DNA from: an uncultured Acidaminococcus sp. | Lineage (GTDB): Bacteria > Bacillota > Negativicutes > Acidaminococcales > Acidaminococcaceae | Direction: 5' to 3' | DNA length: 45,352 nucleotides | Assembly (NCBI GenBank): GCA_900538365.1 | Contig: UPXT01000014.1 | Coordinates: forward strand, 1 to 45,352 | In this document: positions 33,228-41,867 of the stretch, in pieces | Layout: the number at the start of each line of letters is the position of its first letter | Position numbering within the stretch: the stretch's first letter is position 1 | Made by a program: the position numbers and the translations under genes | Notes under the pieces: generated by a model | Databases searched by the model: none | Seen by the model: only the letters and a program-made list of their open reading frames with translations | Told to the model about the DNA's origin: nothing

Positions 33228-33782
33228 TTAGAATTTTACCTGCGGAACCGTCTTGGCACTTTCGTCGGCCTTAAAATAATCCCTTGCGGTAAAGCCAAAT
33301 ATCCCGGCAAGAATATTGGTCGGGAAGGATTTGATCTTGGCATTGAAGGACTGAACAGACTGATTGTAGTCACGGCGGGCCACGGCAATGCGATTTTCTG
33401 TACCGGCCAGTTCATCTTGGAGCTGAAGGAAGTTGGTGTTGCTCTTAAGGTCCGGATAATTTTCGGCAATTGCAAGGAGACGGGACAAGGCCCCATCAAG
33501 TTCTCCGCTCGCTTGAGCCGCATCGGAGACATTCTGCGCACCAGCCAGTTTGGCCCGAGCATTTGCCACATCGGCATAGACCTGTGTCTCATGGGCGGCA
33601 TAACCCTTGACCGTATTGACAAGGTTCGGAATCAGATCATTGCGGCGCTGAAGCTGGTTCTCCACTTGGCTCCATTGGCCCGTTACTTGTTCATTGGCAC
33701 TGACAAGACCATTGTAGCTTCCCATCAAGGTCCCCCCAATGATGACAACAACTGCAAGAAAGACAAGCAAGATTTTTTTCAT
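33228..33782 (-). CDS. lemA: LemA-family membrane protein
   Basis: This 184-residue protein has a single N-terminal transmembrane helix (about residues 4-24) and a helical extracytoplasmic domain. Family features include YNGLV, QVENQLQRRNDLIPNLVNTVKGYA at about 42-65, and the C-terminal FPTNILAGIFGF. LemA proteins often pair with TPM-domain proteins or HtpX and are linked to envelope maintenance. I chose the ATG at 33782, which begins the signal anchor. A 19-bp dyad shared with ftsH lies 34-52 bp upstream. Confidence 0.93.
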   Translation of the reverse strand: MKKILLVFLAVVVIIGGTLMGSYNGLVSANEQVTGQWSQVENQLQRRNDLIPNLVNTVKGYAAHETQVYADVANARAKLAGAQNVSDAAQASGELDGALSRLLAIAENYPDLKSNTNFLQLQDELAGTENRIAVARRDYNQSVQSFNAKIKSFPTNILAGIFGFTARDYFKADESAKTVPQVKF

Positions 33783-33815
33783 AAATTTCCCACACTTTCT
33801 GATTGAAATGATAAA

Positions 33816-33834
33816 GTATACCCCGTATGGGTAC
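33816..33834. promoter_or_regulatory. Candidate operator upstream of lemA, shared with ftsH
   Basis: GTATACCCCGTATGGGTAC differs by one base from the element at 12148-12166. On the minus strand its end creates TATACT, a plausible -10 for lemA-TPM. It lies 34-52 bp upstream of the lemA start. The near identity of two 19-bp elements 21 kb apart, both upstream of membrane-quality-control genes, is unlikely to be chance. Confidence 0.55.
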
Positions 33835-33931
33835 ATTTCGATTGTAGCGGATTCATCCACCTTCTGTCAAGTGACGTTCATGTGACAAAATGCTTTTCCG
33901 GAAAAACAAAATCATGCCGGTTTTATTCCCC

Positions 33932-34870
33932 TCATGACGCGGAAAAATAGCGGCTTGCAGCCCCTTCATCAAGATTCTGCCCAATCAGCACCACCTTGGC
34001 CACTTGCTGTGAAGAAAAGCCGGAAATCAGCCAGCGGTCCCCCACAAGGTCAAAACGGATCCATTCCCTGCCGCAGGGAAGATACCCTTTGGCCCGTGGC
34101 ACCTTACCAAAAGCACCTTTGGTCACAAGATCCAAAAAGCGCATGAGATAAAGGGGGTGCGGCACGGAGACATCGGTCAGGGTTACTGTTTCCACAGGAT
34201 TTTCTCCATGGTCATGGCTGTGGTCGTGGTTATGAAGGGGGACCATGTTCCCGCCTTTTTCCAAGAAACTCGTTTCCCCTCGTCCTTCCAAACAACGCCG
34301 AAAAAAGGCCTCGGGAAGCCCCGTATAAGCGCATGTAATGATTTCCGCCGCCGGATTGAGCTCATGCAGGGCTTTATGGAAATGGGCCATCTCACATTCA
34401 TCCAGATGCTCGGATTTAGAAAGGATCAGGGTGGCTGCCTGCTTGATCTGGTCCAGCAAGAGGTCCGTAAGTGGCTGGTTTTCCTTAAAGAACGCCATCG
34501 CATCAACAATCGTAATGGGCGGCAGCAGCTCGATGGCATCATAATGAAGTTCCTTGATGGAAGCCATGAGGGCGCTGAGCCTAGCTGCCCCCGTGGGCTC
34601 GATGATGAGGACTTCCGGATCCAAGGCAGAAAGGATGGTCACGAGATTGCTAAGAAAATCGGCCTTTCCCGTACAGCAGACACAGTTTTCCGTCATTTCA
34701 TAGATATTCAGATGCCGCGCTCCTTCCTGCAGGACCTTGGCATCAACATCCGTTTCCCCAATCTCATTTTCAAAAATGGCGAAATCCACATCAAGGAGCG
34801 TATCCGTCAAATGACGGATAAACGTGGTTTTGCCGGCACCGAGGAAACCGGATACAATGAGAACTTTCAT
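33932..34870 (-). CDS. COG0523 (CobW/YeiR-type) GTPase metallochaperone
   Basis: This 312-residue G3E GTPase has Walker A GFLGAGKTT (about residues 8-16), the zinc-binding CxCC motif CVCC at about 63-66 preceded by TEN, a Walker-B-like LIIEPTGAA, and a histidine-rich loop HNHDHSHDH at about 215-223. A CobW C-terminal domain follows. COG0523 proteins deliver metals (Zn, Co, Ni) to client enzymes using GTP. The downstream neighbour in the transcript direction is lemA, over 150 bases away. Upstream is a zinc-dependent alcohol dehydrogenase with a terminator between, so co-transcription is doubtful. No Zur box was recognised. Confidence 0.87.
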   Translation of the reverse strand: MKVLIVSGFLGAGKTTFIRHLTDTLLDVDFAIFENEIGETDVDAKVLQEGARHLNIYEMTENCVCCTGKADFLSNLVTILSALDPEVLIIEPTGAARLSALMASIKELHYDAIELLPPITIVDAMAFFKENQPLTDLLLDQIKQAATLILSKSEHLDECEMAHFHKALHELNPAAEIITCAYTGLPEAFFRRCLEGRGETSFLEKGGNMVPLHNHDHSHDHGENPVETVTLTDVSVPHPLYLMRFLDLVTKGAFGKVPRAKGYLPCGREWIRFDLVGDRWLISGFSSQQVAKVVLIGQNLDEGAASRYFSAS

Positions 34871-34892
34871 GATGGCCTCCTTGATAGGAAAA

Positions 34893-34914
34893 GGGAGGGG
34901 ACGCCGCCCCTCCC
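34893..34914 (-). terminator. Terminator of the alcohol dehydrogenase gene
   Basis: A GGGAGGGG/CCCCTCCC stem with a 6-base loop is followed by TTTT on the minus strand, just past the stop codon and before the COG0523 gene. Confidence 0.7.
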
Positions 34915-34925
34915 CCTTGCAATAT

Positions 34926-35984
34926 TTATTCCCAAATAACGATTGGTTTGATCAGGTCCCGCGGCTTATCGCGCATCATAAAGAGTGCTTCTTCGACGTG
35001 ATCCCGGCCCCTAAAAATATGGGTAACTTCCTTATGGAGATCGAGGCGCCCGCTTGTTACAAGACTTGCCAGTTTCTCCATGCGCAGCCGTCCGCCCGGC
35101 ATGAGTCCGCCGGAAATGGTTTTGTTTGACATGCCAGCCCCCCATTCCACGCGGGGAATCTTGACATAATCACCGGATCCGAGGTAGTTGACGTTGCCAA
35201 TCCGGCCGCCCGGTTTCAGACACTTGATGGCCTCACTAAAGGTATCCACGTTGCCCCCGGCAATGCAGACACGGTCTACGCCGGCACCATTTGTCCGTTC
35301 CAAGACCTGTTCAAAGATTGAGCCATCCTTGTAGCTGATGAATTCATCAGCCCCATAGTCTTTAGCCACTTCTATACAGACGGGACGCGTTCCAACAGCT
35401 ATGATCCGGCTCGCACCGCGCAGGGCACAGGCGCGGACAGCCATGAGACCGACAGGGCCAATGCCGATGACAAGGACCGCATCGCCAAATTGAACATCGG
35501 CCTGTTCGACAGCGTGAAAACCCGTCGGGACCATATCGGACATGATGCATGCGTCTGCAGGATCCATGCCCTCAGGCAGATGAGCCAGGTTACCATCCGC
35601 ATCATTGACATGGAAGAAATCTGCAAAGACACCATCTTTATAATTGGAGAATTTCCAACCGCCGAGCATGCCGCCTGAATGCTGCTGCCAGCCAGCCTGG
35701 GCAGCGGCAGAACTCCAATCCGGCGTGATGGCCGGAACAAGGACCCGGTCCCCCGGCTTGAAATCCTTGACCAAGCTGCCAACTTCTACAACTTCAGCGC
35801 AGCATTCATGGCCTAGAATCATGTTGTGCCGTTCGCCAATGGCGCCGGACCATAAGGTGTGAACGTCGGAAGAACAGATGGCAACCGCAATAGGCCGGCA
35901 AATCGCATCAAGAGGACCGCAGACAGGCCGCTCCTTTTCAATCCATCCGGACTCGCCGATTTTCAGCATAGCATACCCTTTCAT
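34926..35984 (-). CDS. adh: Zinc- and NADP-dependent secondary alcohol dehydrogenase
   Basis: This 352-residue medium-chain dehydrogenase is closely similar to the Thermoanaerobacter and Clostridium beijerinckii secondary alcohol dehydrogenases, which interconvert ketones such as acetone with secondary alcohols. Zinc ligands are in place: Cys37, His59-Glu60 and the Asp in MSDMVPTGFH (the D150 equivalent). The Rossmann motif is GIGPVGL. The NADP-selective VGTRPVC and YKDG elements match the Gly198-Ser199-Arg200...Tyr218 set of the Thermoanaerobacter enzyme, with Thr for Ser. The GERHNMILGHE and VPAITPDW segments are near-identical. The ATG has GGAGGTG 5 bases upstream. Confidence 0.93.
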   Translation of the reverse strand: MKGYAMLKIGESGWIEKERPVCGPLDAICRPIAVAICSSDVHTLWSGAIGERHNMILGHECCAEVVEVGSLVKDFKPGDRVLVPAITPDWSSAAAQAGWQQHSGGMLGGWKFSNYKDGVFADFFHVNDADGNLAHLPEGMDPADACIMSDMVPTGFHAVEQADVQFGDAVLVIGIGPVGLMAVRACALRGASRIIAVGTRPVCIEVAKDYGADEFISYKDGSIFEQVLERTNGAGVDRVCIAGGNVDTFSEAIKCLKPGGRIGNVNYLGSGDYVKIPRVEWGAGMSNKTISGGLMPGGRLRMEKLASLVTSGRLDLHKEVTHIFRGRDHVEEALFMMRDKPRDLIKPIVIWE

Positions 35985-36138
35985 GGGGACACCTCCTCGT
36001 CATTGAAAGATTCTTACAATTTTAAATTGTGTCAATTATTATTGTTACAGATAACGCGGGTTCCGTCAACCACAAAAATAAGCACGCCCCCAACAAGGCT
36101 CCTTCGTCTTTCCACATTCCTTCCCTTTCGCGGAAGAC

Positions 36139-36180
36139 AAAAGACCTCCCACGCGGAGAACCGTACGTGAGAGGTCTTTT
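36139..36180 (-). terminator. Terminator of DUF1015-serC
   Basis: A 15-bp stem with one mismatch (AAAAGACCTCCCACG and CGTGAGAGGTCTTTT) and a 12-base loop lies 10 bases after the serC stop codon. T-runs are present on both strands. Confidence 0.82.
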
Positions 36181-36190
36181 ATCCCCATAA

Positions 36191-37276
36191 TCAGCGGTGG
36201 CGCCGATAGAAATCATCCATAAAAGCAGCCAAGGTTTCGCAGCCTTCCTGCGGCATGGCATTATACATAGAGGCCCGGATCCCGCCGGAAACACGGTGCC
36301 CCTTAAGACCCACCATCCCATTTTGGGCAGCGCTTTCCACAAAAAGGGCTTCCAGCTCCAGCGTGGGCAGATTAAAGGTCGCATTCATGAGGGATCGGCT
36401 GTCCTTCTGGGCTCGTCCTACATAAAAGTCAGGATAAGCGTCGATCACATCATAAATGATTTTGCTCTTTCTGGCATTGCGAACCGCCATAGCTTCCAGA
36501 CCACCTTGTGCAAGGAGCCATTTGGCCACAAGACCGACTATGTAGATACCGTAGACAGGCGGCGTATTATAGGTCGAATCATGATCCATGAACGTCTCAT
36601 AGTTCAGCATAAGGGGAAGGCGGCTGTCCCTTCCGCGCAGGAAGCTCTTTTTCCCAATGACAACGGTCACGCCGGCAGGTCCAATATTTTTCTGGACCCC
36701 GCCATAAACGAGGGAGAAGCGGTCCATAGGGACAGGACGGCTCAGGAAATCCGACGAAAAATCTGCAATAAGGGGCACGTGTCCTGTCTCAGGATATTCA
36801 TGATATTCTGTTCCATAGACCGTGTTATTGGAATTGATATAAAGGTATGCCGCCTGATGGGGCATCTGGATCTCGCCTTTTTTTGGCACCCGGTCATAAC
36901 CAGTGCTGCGGCTTGAATAGGCAATGGCCGTTTCACCGATCTTGTCTGCTTCCAGCATAGCTTTATGGGCAAAATTGCCCGTGTCGGCATAGGCACCGAC
37001 TTTCCCTGGCATCAAGAAGTTCATAGGGATCATGGAAAACTGCAGCGTACCGCCTCCGCCCATGAACATGACGCTCCAATTATCATCCAGATGCAAAAGG
37101 GTCTTGATGTCTTTCTGTGCTTCATGGTTGATGTCTTCAAAAAGAGCAGAACGATGACTGATTTCCATAACAGACATACCGCTCCCCTTATAATCAAGCA
37201 ACTCGGCTTGGGCCATTTCCAATACAGGCAGCGGGAGCATGGAGGGTCCTGCTCCAAAATTAAAGATTCTTCCCAT
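36191..37276 (-). CDS. serC: Phosphoserine aminotransferase
   Basis: This PLP enzyme of about 361 residues converts 3-phosphohydroxypyruvate and glutamate to phosphoserine in serine synthesis. The N-terminus FNFGAGPSMLP, FMGGGGTLQFSM (about residues 70-81) and the PLP-lysine segment YGGVQKNIGPAG (about 193-204) are diagnostic. Two in-frame ATGs sit 9 bases apart; the second (37276) has AGGAG at a workable distance, while the first abuts it. The start lies within or just before the end of the DUF1015 gene, so the two are coupled. The terminator follows closely. Confidence 0.95.
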   Translation of the reverse strand: MGRIFNFGAGPSMLPLPVLEMAQAELLDYKGSGMSVMEISHRSALFEDINHEAQKDIKTLLHLDDNWSVMFMGGGGTLQFSMIPMNFLMPGKVGAYADTGNFAHKAMLEADKIGETAIAYSSRSTGYDRVPKKGEIQMPHQAAYLYINSNNTVYGTEYHEYPETGHVPLIADFSSDFLSRPVPMDRFSLVYGGVQKNIGPAGVTVVIGKKSFLRGRDSRLPLMLNYETFMDHDSTYNTPPVYGIYIVGLVAKWLLAQGGLEAMAVRNARKSKIIYDVIDAYPDFYVGRAQKDSRSLMNATFNLPTLELEALFVESAAQNGMVGLKGHRVSGGIRASMYNAMPQEGCETLAAFMDDFYRRHR

Positions 37277-38525
37277 CTTGTTCATCTCCTATCAAATGAA
37301 TGGTCATGGCATCCCGCAGTTTGGGCTCAAACCAAGTCGATTTGGGCGGCATGATCAGTCCTGCGTCGGCAACACGGATGAGTTCTTCCATGGTCGTTGG
37401 ATACATGGCAATTGCAGCTATAAAGGCACCGCTGTCTACGGCATCCATAAGACCTTTCACCCCTCGGATACCGCCCATGAACTCAAGACGGGGATCCATT
37501 CGGGGATCCTTGATGCCAAGGATTGCCGAAAGGAGGAGATCCTGGAGGATGCTGGCATCAAGACTCTTAATGGGGTCAGCGGCATCATATGTACCTTTTT
37601 TAGCCGTGAGACGCCGCCATTTGCCGCCAAAATAGAGACAAAACGTATGGGGAACAGACGGTTCGACGGGCCGTGTCAGGTCCTCTACGTCAAAAGAAAG
37701 GCTTACTTTTTTCAGGAAATCGTCCGCCGTAAGTCCGCCCAAATCGCGAATCAGTCGATGATAGGGCAGGATATGGAGCATGGATGACGGAAAGATGACC
37801 GACAGGACATAATTGTATTCCTCGGTTCCCGTCTGACCTTTTCGAGCGCCCAATTGCTTGGCGACTTGATAGGCTGCCTCACAGCGATGATGTCCATCGG
37901 CAATATAAAGCTGCGGGACCTGCTTAAAAAGGCGGGTCACTTCCTGGACTTTCAGCGATTCACTCATGACATACAGGGTATGGCGGACCTCATCTTCTCC
38001 GATAAAGTCATAGGTCGGCGTATGGTTTCCCATATAGTCCAACAGAAAAGCAGAAAGCTGTCCTTTGCTCTTATAAGCAAGAAAAACAGGTCCCGTTTGG
38101 GCCTTTGTCGCTAGGATATGCTGGACCCGGTCCCGCTCTTTCTTTTCCCGCGTAAGTTCATGTTTGCGGATGACCTTCTCCTCGTATTCTTTGAGTGAAG
38201 CGACTGCAACAAGACCAATCTGGATATAAGGCCCCATTTGCTGACGATAAATATAGTAGCAGGGCGCCGGATCTTGGATCATCTCCCCACGGCTGATATA
38301 CGTCTCCAGGTTTTCCCGTGCTTTTTCATAAACCTGGGGATCATCTTCCGCAACAGATTCCGGCAAAACTGCATCTGAGCGGGTCACTTGCAAAAAACTC
38401 AAGGGATTTTTGCGAAGCATATCCCGGGCTTCTTTTTGGTTCATCACATCATAAGGCAACTCAGCAATCTTGCCAATGAGTTCCGGAATGGGGCGCAGGG
38501 CCCGAAACGGTCTGATTTCTGCCAT
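37260..38525 (-). CDS. DUF1015 family protein
   Basis: This 421-residue soluble protein belongs to the DUF1015 family. Visible family marks are the N-terminal IRPFRALRP and the histidine motif YIADGHHRCEAA at about residues 210-221. The enzymatic role is not established; the family is often encoded with serine-synthesis genes (serA/serC), as here, where its stop codon overlaps the serC start region. The ATG at 38525 has AGGAGTG upstream. An extended -10 promoter lies about 120 bases upstream. Confidence 0.85.
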   Translation of the reverse strand: MAEIRPFRALRPIPELIGKIAELPYDVMNQKEARDMLRKNPLSFLQVTRSDAVLPESVAEDDPQVYEKARENLETYISRGEMIQDPAPCYYIYRQQMGPYIQIGLVAVASLKEYEEKVIRKHELTREKKERDRVQHILATKAQTGPVFLAYKSKGQLSAFLLDYMGNHTPTYDFIGEDEVRHTLYVMSESLKVQEVTRLFKQVPQLYIADGHHRCEAAYQVAKQLGARKGQTGTEEYNYVLSVIFPSSMLHILPYHRLIRDLGGLTADDFLKKVSLSFDVEDLTRPVEPSVPHTFCLYFGGKWRRLTAKKGTYDAADPIKSLDASILQDLLLSAILGIKDPRMDPRLEFMGGIRGVKGLMDAVDSGAFIAAIAMYPTTMEELIRVADAGLIMPPKSTWFEPKLRDAMTIHLIGDEQDGKNL

Positions 38526-38641
38526 ATTCTCTTCACTCCTATTCTTCAGCAATCAAGAAAGAGGATGGGGTCTATATAAAAGGGATCCCAGGCTCTTTCC
38601 GAATAATTTAGGTTCTTTTTAAAAAAATATCCGACAACGAT

Positions 38642-38650
38642 ATTATAGCA
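38642..38650 (-). promoter_or_regulatory. Extended -10 promoter for DUF1015-serC
   Basis: On the minus strand TGCTATAAT combines a TG extension with a perfect -10 box. No good -35 is present, which is normal for extended -10 promoters. A plus-strand TGCTATAAT also occurs at 38679-38687 and may serve azlCD, as may the TATAAT at 38788-38793. The rest of 38526-38833 is AT-rich, with no coding signal. Confidence 0.55.
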
Positions 38651-38833
38651 TACGAAGAACTTCTCCTTCAAAAGGCCTTGCTATAATTAGCTTCTTTAAT
38701 ATAATTCATTTATTTTTTTAATGCAAGTGGAATTTCTTTTTTGTATTTCTTGGGCCATACAGGGTTCCTTTCTTTCGAACAAAAGTATATAATGTATACA
38801 AATTTTTCTTAAAGAAGTCATGAGGTGTTTCAT

Positions 38834-39523
38834 TTGCTTCGTTTTTCTGCTCGTGTATTTCAAAAAGACCTGCCCATTCTCATAGGCTATACAGTCCTTG
38901 GGCTTGCCTGTGGCATGCTTGGTCAAAAAGCGGGACTCATGCCGGCGACCCTCTTTGCCATGAGCGTCCTTGTCTATGGCGGCAGTTCCCAGTTCATTGG
39001 TATAGCCATGATGATGGATGGAGCTTCCCTCTTATCAATCTTTTTGACGGTTTTTGTCACCAGTCTTCGTAACGCGCTCTTTACATCGACCCTGGCACCC
39101 TATGTCCGCAAGAAAAGCGGGCTTTTTACCACCCTTTTTGCTTATGGACTGACAGATGAGTGCTTTGCCGTCAATCTAGCAGCTTTTGAGGGCAATGCAG
39201 ATTGGTCGCCGGAGGAGGCCCAAACAATCAACCTCATCAGTATGCTGGTCTGGTCCCTTTCCAGTGCCTTGGGCTGCTATTTAGGGTCCTTTCTCCACTT
39301 GAATCTGGCCCTTGTTTCCTATATCCTTACGGCTATGTTCCTTGGTATCTGGTCAAACTATATGGGTTCACGGGCCCTTGTCACGGCAGGCATTGCCTCC
39401 GGCCTCATTTCCGTCTTTTTTTCAACTTTTGTTCCTTTCAAGCTGCACATCGTCCTGGCAAGCCTGACAGCCTCCATTTTTCTTACTATCCTTACGAGGA
39501 AAAAGGAGGCTCGCCATGAATGA
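38834..39523 (+). CDS. azlC: AzlC-family branched-chain amino acid exporter subunit
   Basis: This membrane protein of about 229 residues has around seven hydrophobic segments. It shows the AzlC marks GYTVLGLACGMLGQKAGL, VYGGSSQFIGIAMM at about residues 47-60, SLRNALFTSTLAPYV and GLTDECFAV. With AzlD it exports branched-chain amino acids (leucine, 4-azaleucine). I favour the TTG at 38834, which has GAGGTG 6 bases upstream; a GTG at 38825 lies inside that site. The stop codon overlaps the azlD start by 8 bases. Confidence 0.88.
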   Translation: MLRFSARVFQKDLPILIGYTVLGLACGMLGQKAGLMPATLFAMSVLVYGGSSQFIGIAMMMDGASLLSIFLTVFVTSLRNALFTSTLAPYVRKKSGLFTTLFAYGLTDECFAVNLAAFEGNADWSPEEAQTINLISMLVWSLSSALGCYLGSFLHLNLALVSYILTAMFLGIWSNYMGSRALVTAGIASGLISVFFSTFVPFKLHIVLASLTASIFLTILTRKKEARHE

Positions 39524-39878
39524 TTTTTGGGAATCCTTCCGTCTTGCCAATAGTTATAGCAATACCTATGCAATGGGCGCCATCTTTGCCATGGCCCTTG
39601 CCACCTTCCTGCCCCGTTTCTTTCCCATGGCTCTGCTCAAAAACCGTACTCTCCCCAGATGGTTTACCCAGTGGCTTCATTTTGTCCCGCCTGCCATTTT
39701 CGGTGCTTTGGTTTTCCCTGATCTTTTATTAAAAGACGGAACGCTCTGCCTCTCCCTTGACAATATTCCTCTTTTAACGACCCTTCTCATCGCGCCTATC
39801 GTCATTCGGACAAAGTCCTTGGGCGCTGCCATCATTTGCGGCGGTACGGTCTTTTATATCCTGCAGGAATGGCTGTAA
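39516..39878 (+). CDS. azlD: AzlD-family branched-chain amino acid exporter subunit
   Basis: This small 120-residue membrane protein has four hydrophobic segments and the AzlD features: AMALATFLPRFFPMALL near residue 26, and HFVPPAIFGALVFPDLLL at about 55-72. It is the obligate partner of AzlC. Its ATG lies inside the end of azlC, which gives coupled translation. A terminator follows 10 bases after the stop. Confidence 0.88.
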   Translation: MNDFWESFRLANSYSNTYAMGAIFAMALATFLPRFFPMALLKNRTLPRWFTQWLHFVPPAIFGALVFPDLLLKDGTLCLSLDNIPLLTTLLIAPIVIRTKSLGAAIICGGTVFYILQEWL

Positions 39879-39887
39879 GACAACCCC

Positions 39888-39927
39888 AAAAGGCTATGAA
39901 GATGCAATGACACCTTCATAGCCTTTT
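39888..39927. terminator. Bidirectional terminator between azlD and iclR
   Basis: A 14-bp stem (AAAAGGCTATGAAG and its complement) with a 12-base loop and T-runs on both strands ends both convergent genes. Confidence 0.85.
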
Positions 39928-40689
39928 TTATGGTTTCAGCATTCGTCCTTTTTGTTCCAGGTTCCTAACGGTCTTAAGCAGTGTATCCCGGATGCGGGAA
40001 AAACCAATTGTTTCAAGGCGCATTTCCGGTCCGGATAGACTGATGACATACCCATTCTGTCCCAAATGAAGGGGTACCGCTACAGCCGCCACACCTTCGT
40101 CAACTTCGCCCCGGGAAACAGCATAGCCATCCTGGAGAATGGTCAAAAGCTGGTTTTTGAGGATCCGCCGCTCGGTTTTTTCTGTAAGGAGCTCTCCAAT
40201 GAGCATATCCCGAAGGCTTTCATTCTGCATGGCAAGAAGCATCTTGCCCGACGCGCCAATATGAAGGGGCACGATATACCCCTTATGACCCATGACAGAA
40301 AGGCGATGCCGGGACTGGACCATATCCACACAGACACCTTGGTGCCCAAGAAGCGTCGAAATGACAACGGTCTCATTAAAGCGATTGGACAAATCGTTCA
40401 GGGCTTCTGTAATGAGGTCCTTTACTGTATTGTGAACAGAAACAGCGGAGGCGACCATGAGGATTCCCGTTCCAAGTCTGTATTGACCGCTTTTTTCGGA
40501 CTGTTCAATCCAGCCAGCATGCTGCAGGGTCCGCAGGATCCGATATACGGTCGTTTTATGCAGGGAAAGGGCCCGGCTGATTTCCGTAAGGGACAGGGAT
40601 TCTCGGCGCTGGGCCGCGTAAAGTTCAAGAATCCTGACTGCATGCAGTACAGAATTGACATAAGGGGCAGCAGAAGATTGATCCGCCAT
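39928..40689 (-). CDS. IclR-family transcriptional regulator
   Basis: This 253-residue regulator has an N-terminal winged helix-turn-helix (about residues 12-75; LTEISRALSLHKTTVYRILRTL) and a C-terminal GAF-like IclR effector domain (about 85-245; HIGASGKMLLAM and GVAAVAVPL). The ATG at 40689 has AAAGGAG 7 bases upstream; an ATG 27 bases earlier lacks one. It is divergent from the ureohydrolase-folT genes, which it probably controls through a site in the shared promoter region. The effector is unknown. Confidence 0.93.
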   Translation of the reverse strand: MADQSSAAPYVNSVLHAVRILELYAAQRRESLSLTEISRALSLHKTTVYRILRTLQHAGWIEQSEKSGQYRLGTGILMVASAVSVHNTVKDLITEALNDLSNRFNETVVISTLLGHQGVCVDMVQSRHRLSVMGHKGYIVPLHIGASGKMLLAMQNESLRDMLIGELLTEKTERRILKNQLLTILQDGYAVSRGEVDEGVAAVAVPLHLGQNGYVISLSGPEMRLETIGFSRIRDTLLKTVRNLEQKGRMLKP

Positions 40690-40727
40690 GACTAGGCTCC
40701 TTTCTAAATGAATCATGTTTTTTCTTC

Positions 40728-40757
40728 ATTATAGGAAATCGTCATTTGCCTTGTCAA
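40728..40757 (-). promoter_or_regulatory. iclR promoter
   Basis: On the minus strand TTGACA (40752-40757) and TATAAT (40728-40733) are separated by 18 bases. Confidence 0.75.
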
Positions 40758-40768
40758 CGATTTTGTTT

Positions 40769-40778
40769 CACTATAGTG
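40769..40778. promoter_or_regulatory. Candidate IclR-family operator
   Basis: CACTATAGTG is a perfect palindrome in the divergent intergenic region, flanked by TTTCACTATAGTGTC. It lies upstream of both -35 boxes, so binding could repress or activate either gene. Assignment to the adjacent IclR protein is an inference from position. Confidence 0.4.
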
Positions 40779-40807
40779 TCTACATTGCAAAATTGTGTCT
40801 AATTTCA

Positions 40808-40836
40808 TTGACTTCCCTTTCTTCACTTCCTATAAT
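40808..40836 (+). promoter_or_regulatory. Promoter of the ureohydrolase-folT operon
   Basis: TTGACT and TATAAT are separated by 17 bases, about 50 bases upstream of the start codon. The short leader leaves no room for a guanidine or THF riboswitch. Confidence 0.82.
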
Positions 40837-40886
40837 GAAGGCACAACAAAAAGACCTGCAATGCAGTTAAAGGAGCATGATGAAAT

Positions 40887-41852
40887 ATGGATAACTACAG
40901 CCTTCAAAAGCCTCTCAATATGGCCCCTACGGGGATTGCAACCTTTGCTAAAAGTGACCTGGCAACAGATATCTATCATTTGAATGCGGATATTGCCGTC
41001 CTTGGCGCCCCCTTTGACCTTGCCATCCAAGGCCGCACGGGCTGCCGCCTAGGCCCTCGCGGGATTCGCTTGGGCTCAACCCGCTTTACCTACAAAAAAG
41101 GCGGTACCTATGATTCAGAACGCAAACAGTACTATATGGATGCCAATCGTTGGCATGTTGTGGACTGTGGGGATGTAGACTACATTCCCGGTGACCTCAA
41201 AGGCACCATGGCAAACTTGGAAAGTGCCGTTTCCATCATTCAGAAACAAGGAGCCCTTCCTGTTGTCCTAGGCGGAGACTGCGCTGTTGACTTCCCTGTC
41301 CTGCAGGGCCTGGAAGGTATTGGGGACTTTGATATCGTTCATATTGATGCTCATCTGGATTGGACCAAACCCCTTGACGGCCAAAAATTCTTTAACGGCT
41401 CCCCCATGAGAAATGCCGCTGGTCTTTCCTATGTGGGACGCATCCTCCATCTGGGTGTCCGCGGCATTGGCAGCAGCGGCCCCGATGATTTTGAAGAAGC
41501 CCGTGAGCACGGAGATCAAATCTATTCCTGCCGCGATGTCCGCCGGTTGGGCATTGACCGGATCCTTAAGGAATTTGGGCTTGCCAAACAATTTGTCGTA
41601 TGTTTTGATATCGATGCGATGGATGCCGTTTATGCACCGGCTACGGGTTCCCCCATGTTCGGCGGCTTCAATTACGACGAAGCGGTCGATATCCTTGAAG
41701 CCATTGGCTCGTCAAGCGACCTCAAAGGGGTTGTCATGACAGAAGTAGCCCCGCCTTTTGACGACATCGGCGGCACGACGGGTTATCTGGCAGCCCGCCT
41801 TATTTCTGACCTCTTGGGCTTTGCCATGAAACGAAAAGAATCCCTTCGCTGA
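40887..41852 (+). CDS. Atypical arginase/agmatinase-superfamily ureohydrolase
   Basis: This 321-residue ureohydrolase-fold protein should cleave a guanidino or related group. Most metal ligands are visible: DAHLD at residues 154-158, DIDAMD at 241-246 and the late Glu in TEVAPP at about 286. However, the canonical GGDH/GGEH motif reads GGDC at 129-132, so a cysteine replaces the first metal-binding histidine. The DPxxxPGTG loop is also altered to DAVYAPATG. It is therefore a divergent subgroup, and agmatinase activity should not be assumed. The ATG at 40887 has AAAGGAG about 12 bases upstream. It is controlled from a strong promoter divergent from an IclR regulator, and folT follows 15 bases later. 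Confidence 0.8.
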   Translation: MDNYSLQKPLNMAPTGIATFAKSDLATDIYHLNADIAVLGAPFDLAIQGRTGCRLGPRGIRLGSTRFTYKKGGTYDSERKQYYMDANRWHVVDCGDVDYIPGDLKGTMANLESAVSIIQKQGALPVVLGGDCAVDFPVLQGLEGIGDFDIVHIDAHLDWTKPLDGQKFFNGSPMRNAAGLSYVGRILHLGVRGIGSSGPDDFEEAREHGDQIYSCRDVRRLGIDRILKEFGLAKQFVVCFDIDAMDAVYAPATGSPMFGGFNYDEAVDILEAIGSSSDLKGVVMTEVAPPFDDIGGTTGYLAARLISDLLGFAMKRKESLR

Positions 41853-41867
41853 CGAAAGGAGCCTGCC

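Noticed and set aside
40837..40886. Guanidine or THF riboswitch upstream of the ureohydrolase-folT operon
   Set aside because: The predicted leader is only about 45 bases long, too short for those aptamers.
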